Part shown: positions 43,875-54,739 of the stretch, one piece after another | Numbering within the stretch: position 1 is the stretch's first letter | Layout of the letters: each line of letters begins with the position of its first letter | DNA from: Mycobacterium branderi | Lineage (GTDB): Bacteria > Actinomycetota > Actinomycetes > Mycobacteriales > Mycobacteriaceae | DNA: 64,000 bases | Reading direction: 5' to 3' | Assembly (NCBI RefSeq): GCF_010728725.1 | Contig: NZ_AP022606.1 | Location: 868,001-932,000, forward strand | Made by a program: the position numbers and the translations under genes | Notes under the pieces: model-generated | Told to the model about the DNA's origin: nothing | Database searches by the model: none | Seen by the model: only the letters and a program-made list of their open reading frames with translations

Positions 43875-45182
43875 TTACCGTCGCTGCCCGGCCATATCGG
43901 CCATACCCGGCGCGCGGAGCCGTCGTTGCCTGCCTCGTTTCGCCGCGCCGATGACCTCGTTGACGGTCGCCACGATCCGGCGGGGCTCGTCGAGGAATGT
44001 CCGTGCCGCGGCGCGGGCGAGTCGTGCCGGCGTGAACACCTGCGACGGGCGAACGTCATGGTTCAAGATCCCAAGCAGCGCCTGGGTGGCGTCGGGATTG
44101 GCGGCGATATCCCGCAGCATCCGCCTGATCAGCGGGGACACAGCTCCGGGAGCACCCGTTTCGCGTGCGTACCAATACATTTCGTAGGCGTCGTGGTCGC
44201 GCCAACGCCACCATTTTTGTAAGGCCGTATCCGGACTGCTGTTGCCGAGCCCGTCGACGACGGCCGCCGCGAGCTTGTCGGCCTGTCGGAACGCGTCGGC
44301 CATACCTTGCCCGGGCGCCGGGTCCTTGAAGTGTCCGGCATCGCCGACGAGCGCCCACCCGGGCCCAGCCGACTGCCGAAAATAGCCGTGCCAGTTGGCA
44401 ACTACCCGGATCGGGCCAATGCGCCGCGCACCGGCAAGAAGATCCGCCAACTCGGGCCACATCTGAATCCGCGCGGCAAAGCCCTTGTCGCGGTCGGCGT
44501 CGAATTCAGCCAGCTCGGGCATGTCGATGCCGAGTGCCGCCATGTACAGATCCCCGTCCGTGGCACCGGCGAGGAAGCCGACGGCGCCCTGCCGGCCGAG
44601 CCGCGCGTGGCCTTCCCGATCGCCGACACCTTCGAAATACGCCCAGGCATACAGCTTTCCGGGCGATGTACGGTGGTACTCGCGTGCACCAACGCACGAC
44701 GCGACCGTCGAGTGGCGGCCGTCGGCGCCCACCACCAACGGCGCGTACACGGGTCCCGAGGACGTCTGCACACCGGTCACCCGGCCGTCGTCTGTGATTA
44801 GCTCGGTGACCCGCGATCCGGTGCGCACCTCGGCGCCGCCCGCAGCGGCGGCGTCGACCAGCAGCGCGTCCAGGGTGAGGCGTCGAACGCACAAGGCGGG
44901 GCTCAACGGTGCCTCGATGGTCGCGTCGATCCGAACGTCATCGTTCACCAACGAAAGCCGATCGAGCGGTACCGCACCGGCGGCCAAGATCCCGTCGAGC
45001 AGCCCGAGTCGGTCCAGGATCTGTACTCCGCAGGGCTGAATCATGTGCGTCGACGGAGTCTCGGACGGAAAGTGCGCCCGGTCGAGCAGGCACACCCTCA
45101 AACCCCGGCGCGCCAGCATCGTCGCCAGCGGGGATCCCGCACATCGTGCGCCGATTATCGCCACGTCGAACCGGTCCGCCAT
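43875..45182 (-). CDS. FAD-dependent oxidoreductase, geranylgeranyl reductase-like
   Basis: A 435-residue FAD protein with IIGARCAGSPLATMLARRG at the N-terminus, VVGADGRHSTVA in the middle and LVGDAGHFKDPAPGQGMADAFRQADKLA near the flavin phosphate, as in the GGR/halogenase-like branch of the p-hydroxybenzoate hydroxylase superfamily. The reaction is unknown; reduction of isoprenoid double bonds or hydroxylation are options. It is first in the run that includes the sensor kinase 27 bp downstream, and is divergent from echA2. Confidence 0.84.
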   Translation of the reverse strand: MADRFDVAIIGARCAGSPLATMLARRGLRVCLLDRAHFPSETPSTHMIQPCGVQILDRLGLLDGILAAGAVPLDRLSLVNDDVRIDATIEAPLSPALCVRRLTLDALLVDAAAAGGAEVRTGSRVTELITDDGRVTGVQTSSGPVYAPLVVGADGRHSTVASCVGAREYHRTSPGKLYAWAYFEGVGDREGHARLGRQGAVGFLAGATDGDLYMAALGIDMPELAEFDADRDKGFAARIQMWPELADLLAGARRIGPIRVVANWHGYFRQSAGPGWALVGDAGHFKDPAPGQGMADAFRQADKLAAAVVDGLGNSSPDTALQKWWRWRDHDAYEMYWYARETGAPGAVSPLIRRMLRDIAANPDATQALLGILNHDVRPSQVFTPARLARAAARTFLDEPRRIVATVNEVIGAAKRGRQRRLRAPGMADMAGQRR

Positions 45183-45288
45183 GCCAGCTGACCCTACCTA
45201 GAAATTAAGGAATCGATAAGGATTTTAAGATAACAGTAAGGGCGCGGTCGGCTTGACACCCCGGACGGGCAGCGACTTCGCTTCGGCT

Positions 45289-46185
45289 ATGCCTGAATTC
45301 GAGACACTGCTGTACACGACGGCCGGTCCGGTCGCCACGATCACGCTGAACCGCCCCGAGCAGCTCAACACGATCGTTCCGCCGATGCCCGACGAGATCG
45401 AGGCCGCCGTCGGGCTCGCCGAACGCGACCCGGATGTCAAGGTGATCGTGCTGCGGGGTGCGGGGCGGGCGTTCTCCGGCGGCTACGACTTCGGCGGCGG
45501 CTTTCAGCACTGGGGCGAGGCCATGATGTCCGACGGGCGCTGGGATCCAGGCAAGGATTTCGCGATGGTCACCGCCCGCGAAACCGGGCCGACAAATAAG
45601 TTCATGGCGATCTGGCGGGCGTCCAAACCGGTGATCGCGCAGGTGCACGGCTGGTGTGTGGGCGGCGCAAGCGATTACGCGCTGTGCGCCGACCTGGTGA
45701 TCGCCAGCGAGGACGCGGTGATCGGCACGCCGTACAGCCGGATGTGGGGCGCCTATCTGACCGGGATGTGGCTGTATCGGCTCAGCCTGGCCAAGGTCAA
45801 ATGGCATTCGCTGACCGGCCGGCCGCTGACCGGGGTGCAGGCCGCCGAGGTCGAGCTGATCAACGAGGCGGTGCCGTTCGAGCGGCTCGAGGCGCGGGTT
45901 GCCGAGATCGCTTTGGAGTTGTCGCGAATTCCCTTGTCGCAGTTGCGTGCTCAGAAGCTGATCGTCAACCAAGCCTACGAGAACATGGGGCTGGCCACCA
46001 CCCAGATGCTCGGCGGCATCCTCGACGGCCTGATGCGCAACACGCCCGAGGCGCTCGAGTTCATCCAGACCGCCGCCACCGAGGGCGTGCGCGCCGCGAT
46101 CGAGCGCCGCGACGGCCCGTTCGGCGACTACAGCCAGGCCCCGCCCGAGCTAAGGCCCGACCCGTCGCACGTGATCGTGCCGTAG
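45289..46185 (+). CDS. echA2: Enoyl-CoA hydratase/isomerase EchA2, Rv0456c-like
   Basis: A 298-residue crotonase-fold protein with oxyanion segments LRGAGRAFSGGYDF and GWCVGGASDYALCADLVIA. It should hydrate or isomerise an enoyl-CoA, but the residue following the second segment differs from classic hydratases, so the exact reaction is open. The ATG at 45289 gives MPEFETLLYTT, the recalled EchA2 start. It resumes collinearity with M. tuberculosis after the accessory region. Confidence 0.92.
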   Translation: MPEFETLLYTTAGPVATITLNRPEQLNTIVPPMPDEIEAAVGLAERDPDVKVIVLRGAGRAFSGGYDFGGGFQHWGEAMMSDGRWDPGKDFAMVTARETGPTNKFMAIWRASKPVIAQVHGWCVGGASDYALCADLVIASEDAVIGTPYSRMWGAYLTGMWLYRLSLAKVKWHSLTGRPLTGVQAAEVELINEAVPFERLEARVAEIALELSRIPLSQLRAQKLIVNQAYENMGLATTQMLGGILDGLMRNTPEALEFIQTAATEGVRAAIERRDGPFGDYSQAPPELRPDPSHVIVP

Positions 46186-46187
46186 AT

Positions 46188-47699
46188 CTATTTGGCGGTG
46201 CGGCGCGGACGCGCCAGCGCCATCTTCGTCATCATCCGGTTCATGCGAGCGAGCGCTTTGAGCGAATTGTGGTAGTAGTTGCCGCCGGCGCCGAGGTTGG
46301 TGCGCGGCGCGACGACGGTCTCGACGCGGCAGTACTTGCGCATGCCGTCGGCGCCGCCGAACCGCGCGCCGATGCCCGACGCCTTCCAGCCGCCCATCGG
46401 CGCGGTGGTGCACATCAGGTTGGAAATCACGTCGTTGATGTTGACTGCCCCGCAATCAAGTTGCAGCGCAATATCTTTGGCCCGCTCGACGTCGCGGGAG
46501 AACACCGAGGCGCTCAGCCCGTACTCGCTGTCGTTGGCCAGCCGGATCGCTTCCACGACCGAGCCGACCTTCATGATCGGCAGCGTCGGGCCGAACGTCT
46601 CCTCGGTCATGCAGGCCATCGAGTGGTCGACGTCGACGAGCACCGTGGGCGGGTAGAAACTGCCCGGCCCGTCGGGGACCTGCCCGCCCGTCAACACCCG
46701 CGCCCCTTTGGCTTTGGCGTCGGCGACGTGGCGCTCGGTGACGGCGCGTTGCCCCTCGTCGATCAGCGCACCGAAATGCCCGTCGCCGCCGACCCGCAAC
46801 GCCTTGACGTCGCGAACCACAGCCTCAACGAACTGGTCGTACACCGGCTCCAGGACGTAGACCCGCTCGACCGAGACGCAGGTCTGGCCGGCGTTGAACA
46901 TCGCGCCCCATACCGCGGCGTGCGCGGCCAGCTCGATGTCGGCGTCGTCGCACACGATCATCGGGTCCTTGCCGCCCAGCTCCAGGCTGACCGGCGTCAG
47001 CCGGCGGGCGGCGCGCTCCATCACCTTGCGTCCGGTCGCGCTGGATCCGGTGAACTGCACGAAGTCGGCGTTGTCGATGACGGCCTCGGAGACGTCGCGG
47101 GCGCCTTGAGCCAGCGCGAGCACGTCGGGGGCACCGGACTCCAGCCAGCCGCGCCGCAGCACCTCGGCGGTCAGCGGGGTGCGCTCGGACGGCTTGAGCA
47201 GCACCGCACATCCCGCCGCCAGGGCGCCGATGGCGTCCATCAGCGCGTTGGCCACCGGGTAGTTCCACGGCGCGATGATCCCGACGACCGGCCGGGGCCG
47301 GTAGTGCACGGTGATCTTCTTGATCGCCAGGAACGGCAGCGCCGCGGGCCGACTTTCGGGTGCCAGCGCCTTTTCCATCGTCTTGACGACGTACGCCAGG
47401 ATCATGATCAGCAGTGGGACCTCTTGTGCGGCGTCGACGGCCGACTTGCCGGTCTCTTTGATCAGCAGCTCTTCGATCTCGTCGCGATGCTCACCGAGCC
47501 ACACCGCGAAGCGGGCCAGTGCCTTGGCGCGCCCCTTGGCCCCGCGCTGCTCCCATTCGCGTTGCGCCTTGCGCAGTCCCTCCGCAATCGTCGGCACGTC
47601 GGCCGGATCGGTCCAGTGCACTTCGCCGGCTACCGCGCCGGTGGCGGGGTTGAGGATGGTGCCGGTGCCGGAGAATTCCTGAGTTGTGATGGCGGTCAT
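46188..47699 (-). CDS. Aldehyde dehydrogenase family protein
   Basis: A 503-residue aldehyde dehydrogenase with VVGIIAPWNYPVANALMDAI, FTGSSATGRKV, LELGGKDPM (Glu) and NAGQTCVSVERVY (Cys), similar to succinic-semialdehyde or long-chain aldehyde enzymes. The ATG at 47699 is preferred: TTGACA and TAGCAT lie upstream at positions that would give a leaderless message; an ATG at 47708 is the alternative. A 16-bp palindrome in the promoter (47767-47782) suggests a TetR-type repressor. It is convergent with echA2, 2 bp apart. Confidence 0.9.
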   Translation of the reverse strand: MTAITTQEFSGTGTILNPATGAVAGEVHWTDPADVPTIAEGLRKAQREWEQRGAKGRAKALARFAVWLGEHRDEIEELLIKETGKSAVDAAQEVPLLIMILAYVVKTMEKALAPESRPAALPFLAIKKITVHYRPRPVVGIIAPWNYPVANALMDAIGALAAGCAVLLKPSERTPLTAEVLRRGWLESGAPDVLALAQGARDVSEAVIDNADFVQFTGSSATGRKVMERAARRLTPVSLELGGKDPMIVCDDADIELAAHAAVWGAMFNAGQTCVSVERVYVLEPVYDQFVEAVVRDVKALRVGGDGHFGALIDEGQRAVTERHVADAKAKGARVLTGGQVPDGPGSFYPPTVLVDVDHSMACMTEETFGPTLPIMKVGSVVEAIRLANDSEYGLSASVFSRDVERAKDIALQLDCGAVNINDVISNLMCTTAPMGGWKASGIGARFGGADGMRKYCRVETVVAPRTNLGAGGNYYHNSLKALARMNRMMTKMALARPRRTAK

Positions 47700-47766
47700 A
47701 GCCGCCATGCTAACCGGGCTCGACAGGTGTCAAGTCCGGCCCCGCCCAATCGCCGGCCCCCTCCTC

Positions 47767-47782
47767 GTCAGACCGGTCTGAC
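47767..47782. promoter_or_regulatory. 16-bp perfect palindrome upstream of aldehyde dehydrogenase
   Basis: GTCAGACCGGTCTGAC is fully self-complementary and sits about 70 bp before the aldehyde dehydrogenase start and just after the preceding DinB-like gene ends. It has the form of a TetR-family operator. Confidence 0.6.
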
Positions 47783-47785
47783 TCG

Positions 47786-48310
47786 TCAGGCCCGGCGGTG
47801 CGCGATACCCAATACATAGGCCGCCTGCCCCAGATGCTGGGCGCAGTCGTCGATGACGCTGACCAGCCGAACGCTGGCGGTCACCGGCGGATCCCAGTTG
47901 GTATCCACGACGCGGCGTAATTCGTCGGCGGTGACGTTGTTGACGTACTCCAGCGTCAGATCGTGCACCGCGTGGTAGTAGCCGGCCAGCAGGTCAGCAG
48001 GTGCCCGCACCTTCCCGACGTCCTCGGGGCTGTGCCCGTAGCCGGTGTCGTCGCGCGGCAGGTCCAGGCCGAAGCGGTCCACCCAGCCGTCGCGAGTCCA
48101 CGCCTGCTCGACACCCGCGATGTCGGCGACCTGCACATCCTGGACCCGGGCGCTGTGCCAGATCAGCCAGGCGATGCTGTTGGCGTTGGGACTGGGCCGG
48201 TATCGGGACTCTTCGTCGGTCAGACCGTCAGTGAGTTCGTCGACATGCTCAATCAAGCGGGTGAACGCGTCACGGAGCAATTCCTTGGCGGCAGCATCGG
48301 ATTCAGCCAT
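47786..48310 (-). CDS. DinB-like/DUF664 protein, Rv0443-like
   Basis: A 174-residue DinB-superfamily protein with putative metal histidines in LIWHSARVQD, AGYYHAVHDLT and DDCAQHLGQAAYV. These four-helix proteins are often mycothiol-dependent isomerases or transferases. The block RDGWVDRFGLDLPRDDTGYGH agrees with recalled Rv0443. It lies 10 bp downstream of the VOC-fold gene in the same orientation. Confidence 0.86.
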   Translation of the reverse strand: MAESDAAAKELLRDAFTRLIEHVDELTDGLTDEESRYRPSPNANSIAWLIWHSARVQDVQVADIAGVEQAWTRDGWVDRFGLDLPRDDTGYGHSPEDVGKVRAPADLLAGYYHAVHDLTLEYVNNVTADELRRVVDTNWDPPVTASVRLVSVIDDCAQHLGQAAYVLGIAHRRA

Positions 48311-48320
48311 GAAAGCGACG

Positions 48321-48689
48321 CTACGCCCCGTGGAAGACGGCTTCGACGTTGTTGCCGTCGGGATCTCGCACGAACGCGCCGAAGTAGCCCAGGTGGTACT
48401 CGGGCCAGAGCCGCGGCGCGTGCAGCGACTCGGCGCCGAGCTCCAGCGCGGCGTCGTAGAACGCCTTCACCGCCTCCTCGTCGGCGGCTTGGAAGGCGAC
48501 GTGGATTTCGCGGTTGGGACCCATGCCGGCGCCCTCGGCGATCCAGAACGCCGGATGGCCGTCCCGGCCGTATCCGATGGCCTCGCCGAAATCCATCTGC
48601 CGGGTGTAGCCGAGGACGCCGAGTACCCCGTCGTAGAACCGTTGGGCTTTGGCGTAGTCGGCGCAGTTGATGCCGAAGTGATCGATCAT
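48321..48689 (-). CDS. VOC-family (glyoxalase/bleomycin resistance fold) protein
   Basis: A 122-residue single-domain VOC protein with DHFGINCADYAKAQRFYDGVLGVLG, HVAFQAADEEAVKAFYDAALELG and FVRDPDGNNVEAVFHG. The metal-binding His and Glu positions of the fold are kept, so it may be a lyase, isomerase or binding protein; substrate unknown. It is divergent from the amidohydrolase gene 47 bp away. Confidence 0.86.
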   Translation of the reverse strand: MIDHFGINCADYAKAQRFYDGVLGVLGYTRQMDFGEAIGYGRDGHPAFWIAEGAGMGPNREIHVAFQAADEEAVKAFYDAALELGAESLHAPRLWPEYHLGYFGAFVRDPDGNNVEAVFHGA

Positions 48690-48736
48690 GGGCTAGAGCC
48701 TGGCATGAGCCACCGACACGGTCGTAGATTAATTAG

Positions 48737-50470
48737 ATGACCTACGACCTCGTCATCCGCAACGGCACGATCGTGGACGGGTTGGGGGGTGAGCCCTACG
48801 TCGGCGACGTCGGGGTGCGCGGCGGCGTGATCGCGGCGGTCGGGACCGTTTCCGGGGGCGGTGCCCGCGAGATCGACGCCACCGGACTCTTGGTCACCCC
48901 CGGCTTCGTCGACCTACACACCCACTACGACGGGCAGGCGATCTGGTCGGACCGGCTGAACCCATCGTCGGCGCACGGGGTGACGACGGTCGTGATGGGC
49001 AACTGTGGGGTCGGTTTTGCGCCGTGCCGCCGCGAGGACCACGACGTGCTCGTCGACGTGATGGCCGGCGTGGAGGACATTCCCGGCGTCGTGATGACCG
49101 ACGGGCTGCCCTGGACGTGGGAGACCTTCGGCGAGTACATGGACGCGTTGGACGCGGGCCGGCGCGACATTGATGTGGCCGCCTACCTGCCGCATTCGCC
49201 GCTGCGGGTCTACGTGATGGGCGAGCGGGGCGCCAACCGTGAGCCGGCGACCGCCGAGGACCTGGCGAAGATGCGGGCGCTAGCCAAGGAGGCCGTCGAG
49301 GTCGGGGCACTGGGCTTCGCGTCGTCGCGGCTGGCCACCCACCGCACCGAAGGCGGACAGCAGATCCCCAGCTACAACGCCGCCTACGACGAGATCCTCG
49401 AGATCGGGCGCGGCATCGCCGACGGCGGCGGCGGGCTGATCCAGTTCGTGCCCGACATCCCGGCCGGCGGTTATCAGCCTGTGCTGCAGCAGGTGTTCGA
49501 CGCCGCAGGCGATGTCGGCCTGCCGGTGACGTTCACGCTAGTGATCGGCAACGCCGGCGACCCGATGTGGGAAGACGCTGTGACGATGATCGAGAAGGCC
49601 AACGGAGCCGGTGGCCAAGTCACCGCGCAGGTCTTGCCGCGGCCGATCGGGCTGATGATCGGTCTGAACCTCACCGTCAACCCGTTCATGCTGTACCCGA
49701 GCTACCGGGAGATCGCCGACCTGCCGTTGGCCGAGCGGGTCGCCGTGATGCGCAAACCTGAAGTGCGGCAACGGATTCTGGCCGACAAGCCGACCGAGGC
49801 TGCGATGAACCCGCTGTTCTATCTGGCGCAGGCCTGGGACTGGATCTTCCCGCTCGGCGAGGATCCCGACTATGAGCCCGACGCGGCGAACAGCATCGCC
49901 GCGCGTGCCCGGGCCCGCGGTGTTTCGCCGCTGGAGGAGGCCTACGATCGGCTGCTCGACGACGATGGCAACGCGATTCTGCTCGGTGCGATGGCCAACT
50001 TCCAGGGCGCGTCGCTTTCCACCGTCGGCGAGCTCTTGCGGCGCGACGACGTTGTGCTGGGCCTTGGCGACGGCGGGGCGCATTACGGAATGATCTGCGA
50101 CGCAAGCTATTCCACGTATCTGCTGACGCACTGGACCCGCGACCGGGCGTCCGGCCGGCTGTCCGTCGCCGAGGCGGTCCGCGAGCTGACGTCGGTGCCG
50201 GCGCGGGTCGCCGGGTTGGGTGATCGCGGCCGTGTCGCCGTGGGCTACAAGGCCGACCTCAACGTCATCGACCACGGGCGGCTGCGGCTGCACAAGCCGG
50301 TGGTCACCCACGACCTGCCCGCGGGCGGGCGGCGGCTCGACCAGACCGCCGACGGGTATGTCGCGACCATCGTGTCCGGTGAGGTGATCGCCGAGAACGG
50401 TGTGCCGACGGAAGCGCGGCCGGGCCGACTGGTCCGCGGCCGTCAACCCGCGCCGGTCGCTCAGAGCTGA
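48737..50470 (+). CDS. Amidohydrolase, D-aminoacylase family
   Basis: A 577-residue metal-dependent hydrolase with the amidohydrolase N-terminus (DLVIRNGTIVDGLGGEPYVGDVGVRGG), metal motif PGFVDLHTHYDGQ, HGVTTVVMGNCGVGFAP and the late GLGDGGAHYG motif with a metal/catalytic Asp. The family includes N-acyl-D-amino-acid deacylases and dihydropyrimidinases; which amide it cleaves is unknown. It stands alone between divergent genes. Confidence 0.9.
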   Translation: MTYDLVIRNGTIVDGLGGEPYVGDVGVRGGVIAAVGTVSGGGAREIDATGLLVTPGFVDLHTHYDGQAIWSDRLNPSSAHGVTTVVMGNCGVGFAPCRREDHDVLVDVMAGVEDIPGVVMTDGLPWTWETFGEYMDALDAGRRDIDVAAYLPHSPLRVYVMGERGANREPATAEDLAKMRALAKEAVEVGALGFASSRLATHRTEGGQQIPSYNAAYDEILEIGRGIADGGGGLIQFVPDIPAGGYQPVLQQVFDAAGDVGLPVTFTLVIGNAGDPMWEDAVTMIEKANGAGGQVTAQVLPRPIGLMIGLNLTVNPFMLYPSYREIADLPLAERVAVMRKPEVRQRILADKPTEAAMNPLFYLAQAWDWIFPLGEDPDYEPDAANSIAARARARGVSPLEEAYDRLLDDDGNAILLGAMANFQGASLSTVGELLRRDDVVLGLGDGGAHYGMICDASYSTYLLTHWTRDRASGRLSVAEAVRELTSVPARVAGLGDRGRVAVGYKADLNVIDHGRLRLHKPVVTHDLPAGGRRLDQTADGYVATIVSGEVIAENGVPTEARPGRLVRGRQPAPVAQS

Positions 50471-50520
50471 GACTGCGGTTTCGTACGCGACACGCCGCGG
50501 GCGCGTAGAAATCCGCAGAG

Positions 50521-51402
50521 TCACCACGTTTTTGGACAGCCACGCGCAAGTAGGGCGGCGCCGACGCGGTTGAGGAACACTCGCGGCGTGCGATGCACCA
50601 TGCCACCGGTAACTCTGATATCGGCCCAACCCAACTCGGGCAGCCTGGCGTACCGCTCGACATCCCACCTCCGCTGCTTGGGATCGGTCCAGTGGTGGGC
50701 GCCTTCAAAGTCCACGCCGACACGGTATTCACGCCAGCCCATATCGATGCGAGCGAACAGCTGACCGTATTCGTCGTATACCTCGATCTCGGTCTCTGGG
50801 CGCGGAAAACCCGCTTGCATCAACAACAAACGAGTCAGCGACTCGTATGGCGATTCGGCACCGCCGTCGACGAACGTCAGCGTGCGAGCCAGCTGAGCTA
50901 AGCCGCGAACACCTGGATGCGACGCGGCAATGCGCTCGATGTCCGCGACTTTGAGGTCGGTCGCGTTCATCAGCGCATCGACCCGTTGCACGCCTTCGAC
51001 AAGGGGTAACCGCCGGCCCACGTCGAACGCGGTGCGGGCCGGCGTCGTCACGGTCATGCCGGCGATGCTCTGCGTTTCACCGGCTCCCAGCCTGTCCGCA
51101 TAGACCACGAGCAGCGGCGGTGTCCGCTGGTTGCGATGGATCAACTCAGCGGGCAGATCCGGCTCGACCCACTTCGCGCCAAGCACGGTTTGGGCGGACA
51201 GCCCTGCGACCACACCACGTCGTCGGGACCACAGCCACGCCGCTCGTGCCCGCTCGACCGCCGAAAGCTCCGCGCCGCGCAACGCATAGACACCGGGATA
51301 AACGGGGCAGTAGAAGCGCCGCAGCTCCCGGACAGTCAGCAATCCGGCATCGATCGCCTCGGCGCCCCGGAACGGCCAGTCGATTTCGCCCACCGTCCGC
51401 AT
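50521..51402 (-). CDS. DUF559-type endonuclease-fold protein
   Basis: A 293-residue protein. The N-terminal part resembles an AbiEi-like winged helix ([28 protein letters not shown]) and the C-terminal part has the Vsr/DUF559 nuclease-like pattern [30 protein letters not shown]. This mycobacterial family is multicopy and its function is unknown. The ATG at 51402 is used because the frame upstream runs into the divergent gene's promoter. Confidence 0.78.
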   Translation of the reverse strand: MRTVGEIDWPFRGAEAIDAGLLTVRELRRFYCPVYPGVYALRGAELSAVERARAAWLWSRRRGVVAGLSAQTVLGAKWVEPDLPAELIHRNQRTPPLLVVYADRLGAGETQSIAGMTVTTPARTAFDVGRRLPLVEGVQRVDALMNATDLKVADIERIAASHPGVRGLAQLARTLTFVDGGAESPYESLTRLLLMQAGFPRPETEIEVYDEYGQLFARIDMGWREYRVGVDFEGAHHWTDPKQRRWDVERYARLPELGWADIRVTGGMVHRTPRVFLNRVGAALLARGCPKTW

Positions 51403-51441
51403 CCTGGCTGCGGGCCCCGCAAGCCGCTTACAGTTGTCCAC

Positions 51442-51834
51442 ATGGGCGCCAAGAAGGTGGATCTGCAAAGGCTGGCCGCGGCGCTGGGCGACTTTCCGTT
51501 GGCCTACCTGATCACCGTCGACGACGACTACCGCGCACACACTGTGACGGTCGAGCCGGAGTTGCGCGGCGGCGTGCTAGATGTCGGGTTGATCGGCGGG
51601 CGCACCACCAAGAACCTGGCCAACCGCGCCGACGTCACGCTGCTGTGGCCGCCGCGTGAGGTGGGCGGATACTCCTTGATCGTCGAGGGGCGGGCTGAGG
51701 TAACCGAGGCGGGCGACGACACCATCCGGCTTGCAGTGGTGCCGACCCGGGCGCTTCTGCATCGCAACGCCGACTCGCCCTCCGCAGCGAAAGGCTGCCT
51801 GCACGACTGCGTGGTGTTCAGCGAGCCCGCCTAA
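51442..51834 (+). CDS. PNPOx-fold flavin/F420-type protein, Rv0441c-like
   Basis: A 130-residue split-barrel protein starting [35 protein letters not shown] and containing [20 protein letters not shown]. Short proteins of this fold bind FMN or F420, or have lost the cofactor. It matches recalled Rv0441c and its place next to groEL2. It converges on the groEL2 terminator. Confidence 0.82.
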   Translation: MGAKKVDLQRLAAALGDFPLAYLITVDDDYRAHTVTVEPELRGGVLDVGLIGGRTTKNLANRADVTLLWPPREVGGYSLIVEGRAEVTEAGDDTIRLAVVPTRALLHRNADSPSAAKGCLHDCVVFSEPA

Positions 51835-51910
51835 CCCGTCGACTCTGCGGATTTGTACGCCGCACCGGCCTGTCCCGTACAAAACCGCAGTGTCGGAGCC
51901 GTCGGCAACG

Positions 51911-51943
51911 AAAAAGCCCGGCCTGCAACGCAGGCCGGGCTTT
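51911..51943. terminator. Strong terminator hairpin between Rv0441c-like and groEL2
   Basis: AAAGCCCGGCCTG (51913-51925) and CAGGCCGGGCTTT (51931-51943) are perfectly complementary around a CAACG loop. In the groEL2 direction the stem is followed by a run of T residues, so it ends groEL2 transcription and may serve the convergent gene too. Confidence 0.85.
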
Positions 51944-51958
51944 CCCGAAAGGCGACTC

Positions 51959-53674
<1,716 letters not shown>

Positions 53675-53701
53675 CTAGCACTCACCGGTCGCGAGTGCCA
53701 A
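53675..53701. promoter_or_regulatory. CIRCE operator 1 (HrcA)
   Basis: TAGCACTC, nine spacer bases, then GAGTGCCAA, close to the consensus TTAGCACTC-N9-GAGTGCTAA. It lies about 100 bp upstream of groEL2. Confidence 0.85.
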
Positions 53702-53708
53702 GTCATTC

Positions 53709-53735
53709 TTAGCACTCGCCTATGGAGAGTGCAAG
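53709..53735. promoter_or_regulatory. CIRCE operator 2 (HrcA)
   Basis: TTAGCACTC, nine spacer bases, then GAGTGCAAG. It is tandem with the first CIRCE, 8 bp away, and about 130 bp upstream of groEL2. The next rightward gene starts 50 bp away, so HrcA could affect it as well. Confidence 0.88.
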
Positions 53736-53784
53736 AACACCGATCGCCTGACGGTGGCCTGTTCGCGGTGCTCTAATTCACGAC

Positions 53785-54168
53785 ATGGTTATTAATTCGC
53801 TGGGCAGGCTGGCCACCGCCGTTGCGCTGGGTGGGGGCCTGCTGCTGGCGGCTCCCGGGACAGCATCGGCGTCGGTCCCGGTCGTGTTCGAGTTGACCGG
53901 CACCTTCACCGAAGGTGTGCTGGTGTCCTACACAGGAGCCAATGACGAGCCCGAGGTCGCCAACAATGTGGGCCTGCCGTGGTCGACGGCATTCGACTAC
54001 GACGGCAGCTCTCGCTTGCTGACGTTCAGCGGCATACACGCCGGCGGTGATCCGGGCTCGGTCACCTGTCGGCTGTCGGTGGGCGGGCGACAAGTCGTCA
54101 CGCAGACCAACAATGCCCCTCGAAGCGCCGGGACCGGGGCCGTGTGCCACTACGTCACCGGCCGCTGA
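53785..54168 (+). CDS. Secreted protein with MmpS-like domain
   Basis: A 127-residue protein with a cleavable signal peptide (LATAVALGGGLLLAAPGTASA) and a beta-rich domain. The pattern VVFELTGTF...VSYTG, NNVGLPWST, SVTCRLSVGG and a final Cys matches the extracytoplasmic domain of MmpS proteins, but the usual membrane anchor is replaced by the signal peptide. Two Cys probably form a disulfide. No mmpL gene is adjacent, so it may act alone in the envelope. The start at 53785 is the ATG just after the CIRCE region. Confidence 0.75.
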   Translation: MVINSLGRLATAVALGGGLLLAAPGTASASVPVVFELTGTFTEGVLVSYTGANDEPEVANNVGLPWSTAFDYDGSSRLLTFSGIHAGGDPGSVTCRLSVGGRQVVTQTNNAPRSAGTGAVCHYVTGR

Positions 54169-54175
54169 GCCCCCG

Positions 54176-54667
54176 ATGTCGCTCGTGGTGCCGCCGTATC
54201 CGGAGCCCCGTTACCTGGACGAGCAGCCGGAGGTCAGCGCGTGGCTCAAGCGCGCTGACGAGCCACCGGACTACGAGACGTTCGGCGTCAAGTACCACTA
54301 CCTGGCCAACCAGCAGGCCACCGACGGCGACTACGGCCTGTACCGGGTCGACATCGCCCCTGCCGGCGGCGGACCCGGCCCGCACTACCACCGCGCCATG
54401 TCGGAAGCGTTCTTCGTGCTGTCCGGGACCATGAAGCTCTACGACGGCCGCGACTGGCTCGACGGTCATCAGGGCGACTTCCTCTATGTTCCGCCGGGAG
54501 GGATCCACGGTTTCCGCAACGAGGCCGACACGCCCGCGTCGATCTTGATGTTGTTCGCTCCGGGCGCGCCGCGGGAGGCCTACTTCGAGGGTTTTGCCGC
54601 GTTGGCCGACATGACCGACGACGAACGCCGGGAGTGGTTCATTCGCCACGACAACTTCTTCGTGTAA
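54176..54667 (+). CDS. Cupin-domain protein
   Basis: A 163-residue small-molecule cupin with both motifs: GPGPHYHRAMSEAFFVLSG (metal His, His and Glu) and GDFLYVPPGGIHGFRN (His). Single cupins may be dioxygenases, isomerases or sensors; nothing nearby shows the substrate. The ATG at 54176 is 7 bases after the MmpS-like gene, so they form an operon. Confidence 0.87.
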   Translation: MSLVVPPYPEPRYLDEQPEVSAWLKRADEPPDYETFGVKYHYLANQQATDGDYGLYRVDIAPAGGGPGPHYHRAMSEAFFVLSGTMKLYDGRDWLDGHQGDFLYVPPGGIHGFRNEADTPASILMLFAPGAPREAYFEGFAALADMTDDERREWFIRHDNFFV

Positions 54668-54739
54668 GCGGCTCCCTGCAGAGATGCGCCGACCGATGTC
54701 CTTGCGCTACAGTGCATCTCGTTAGATAGGAGGCCTCGG

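Noticed and set aside
45654..47819. 721-codon open frame overlapping echA2 and the aldehyde dehydrogenase
   Set aside because: It is an out-of-frame or antisense shadow of two well-supported enzyme genes, rich in Arg and Gln, without family motifs.
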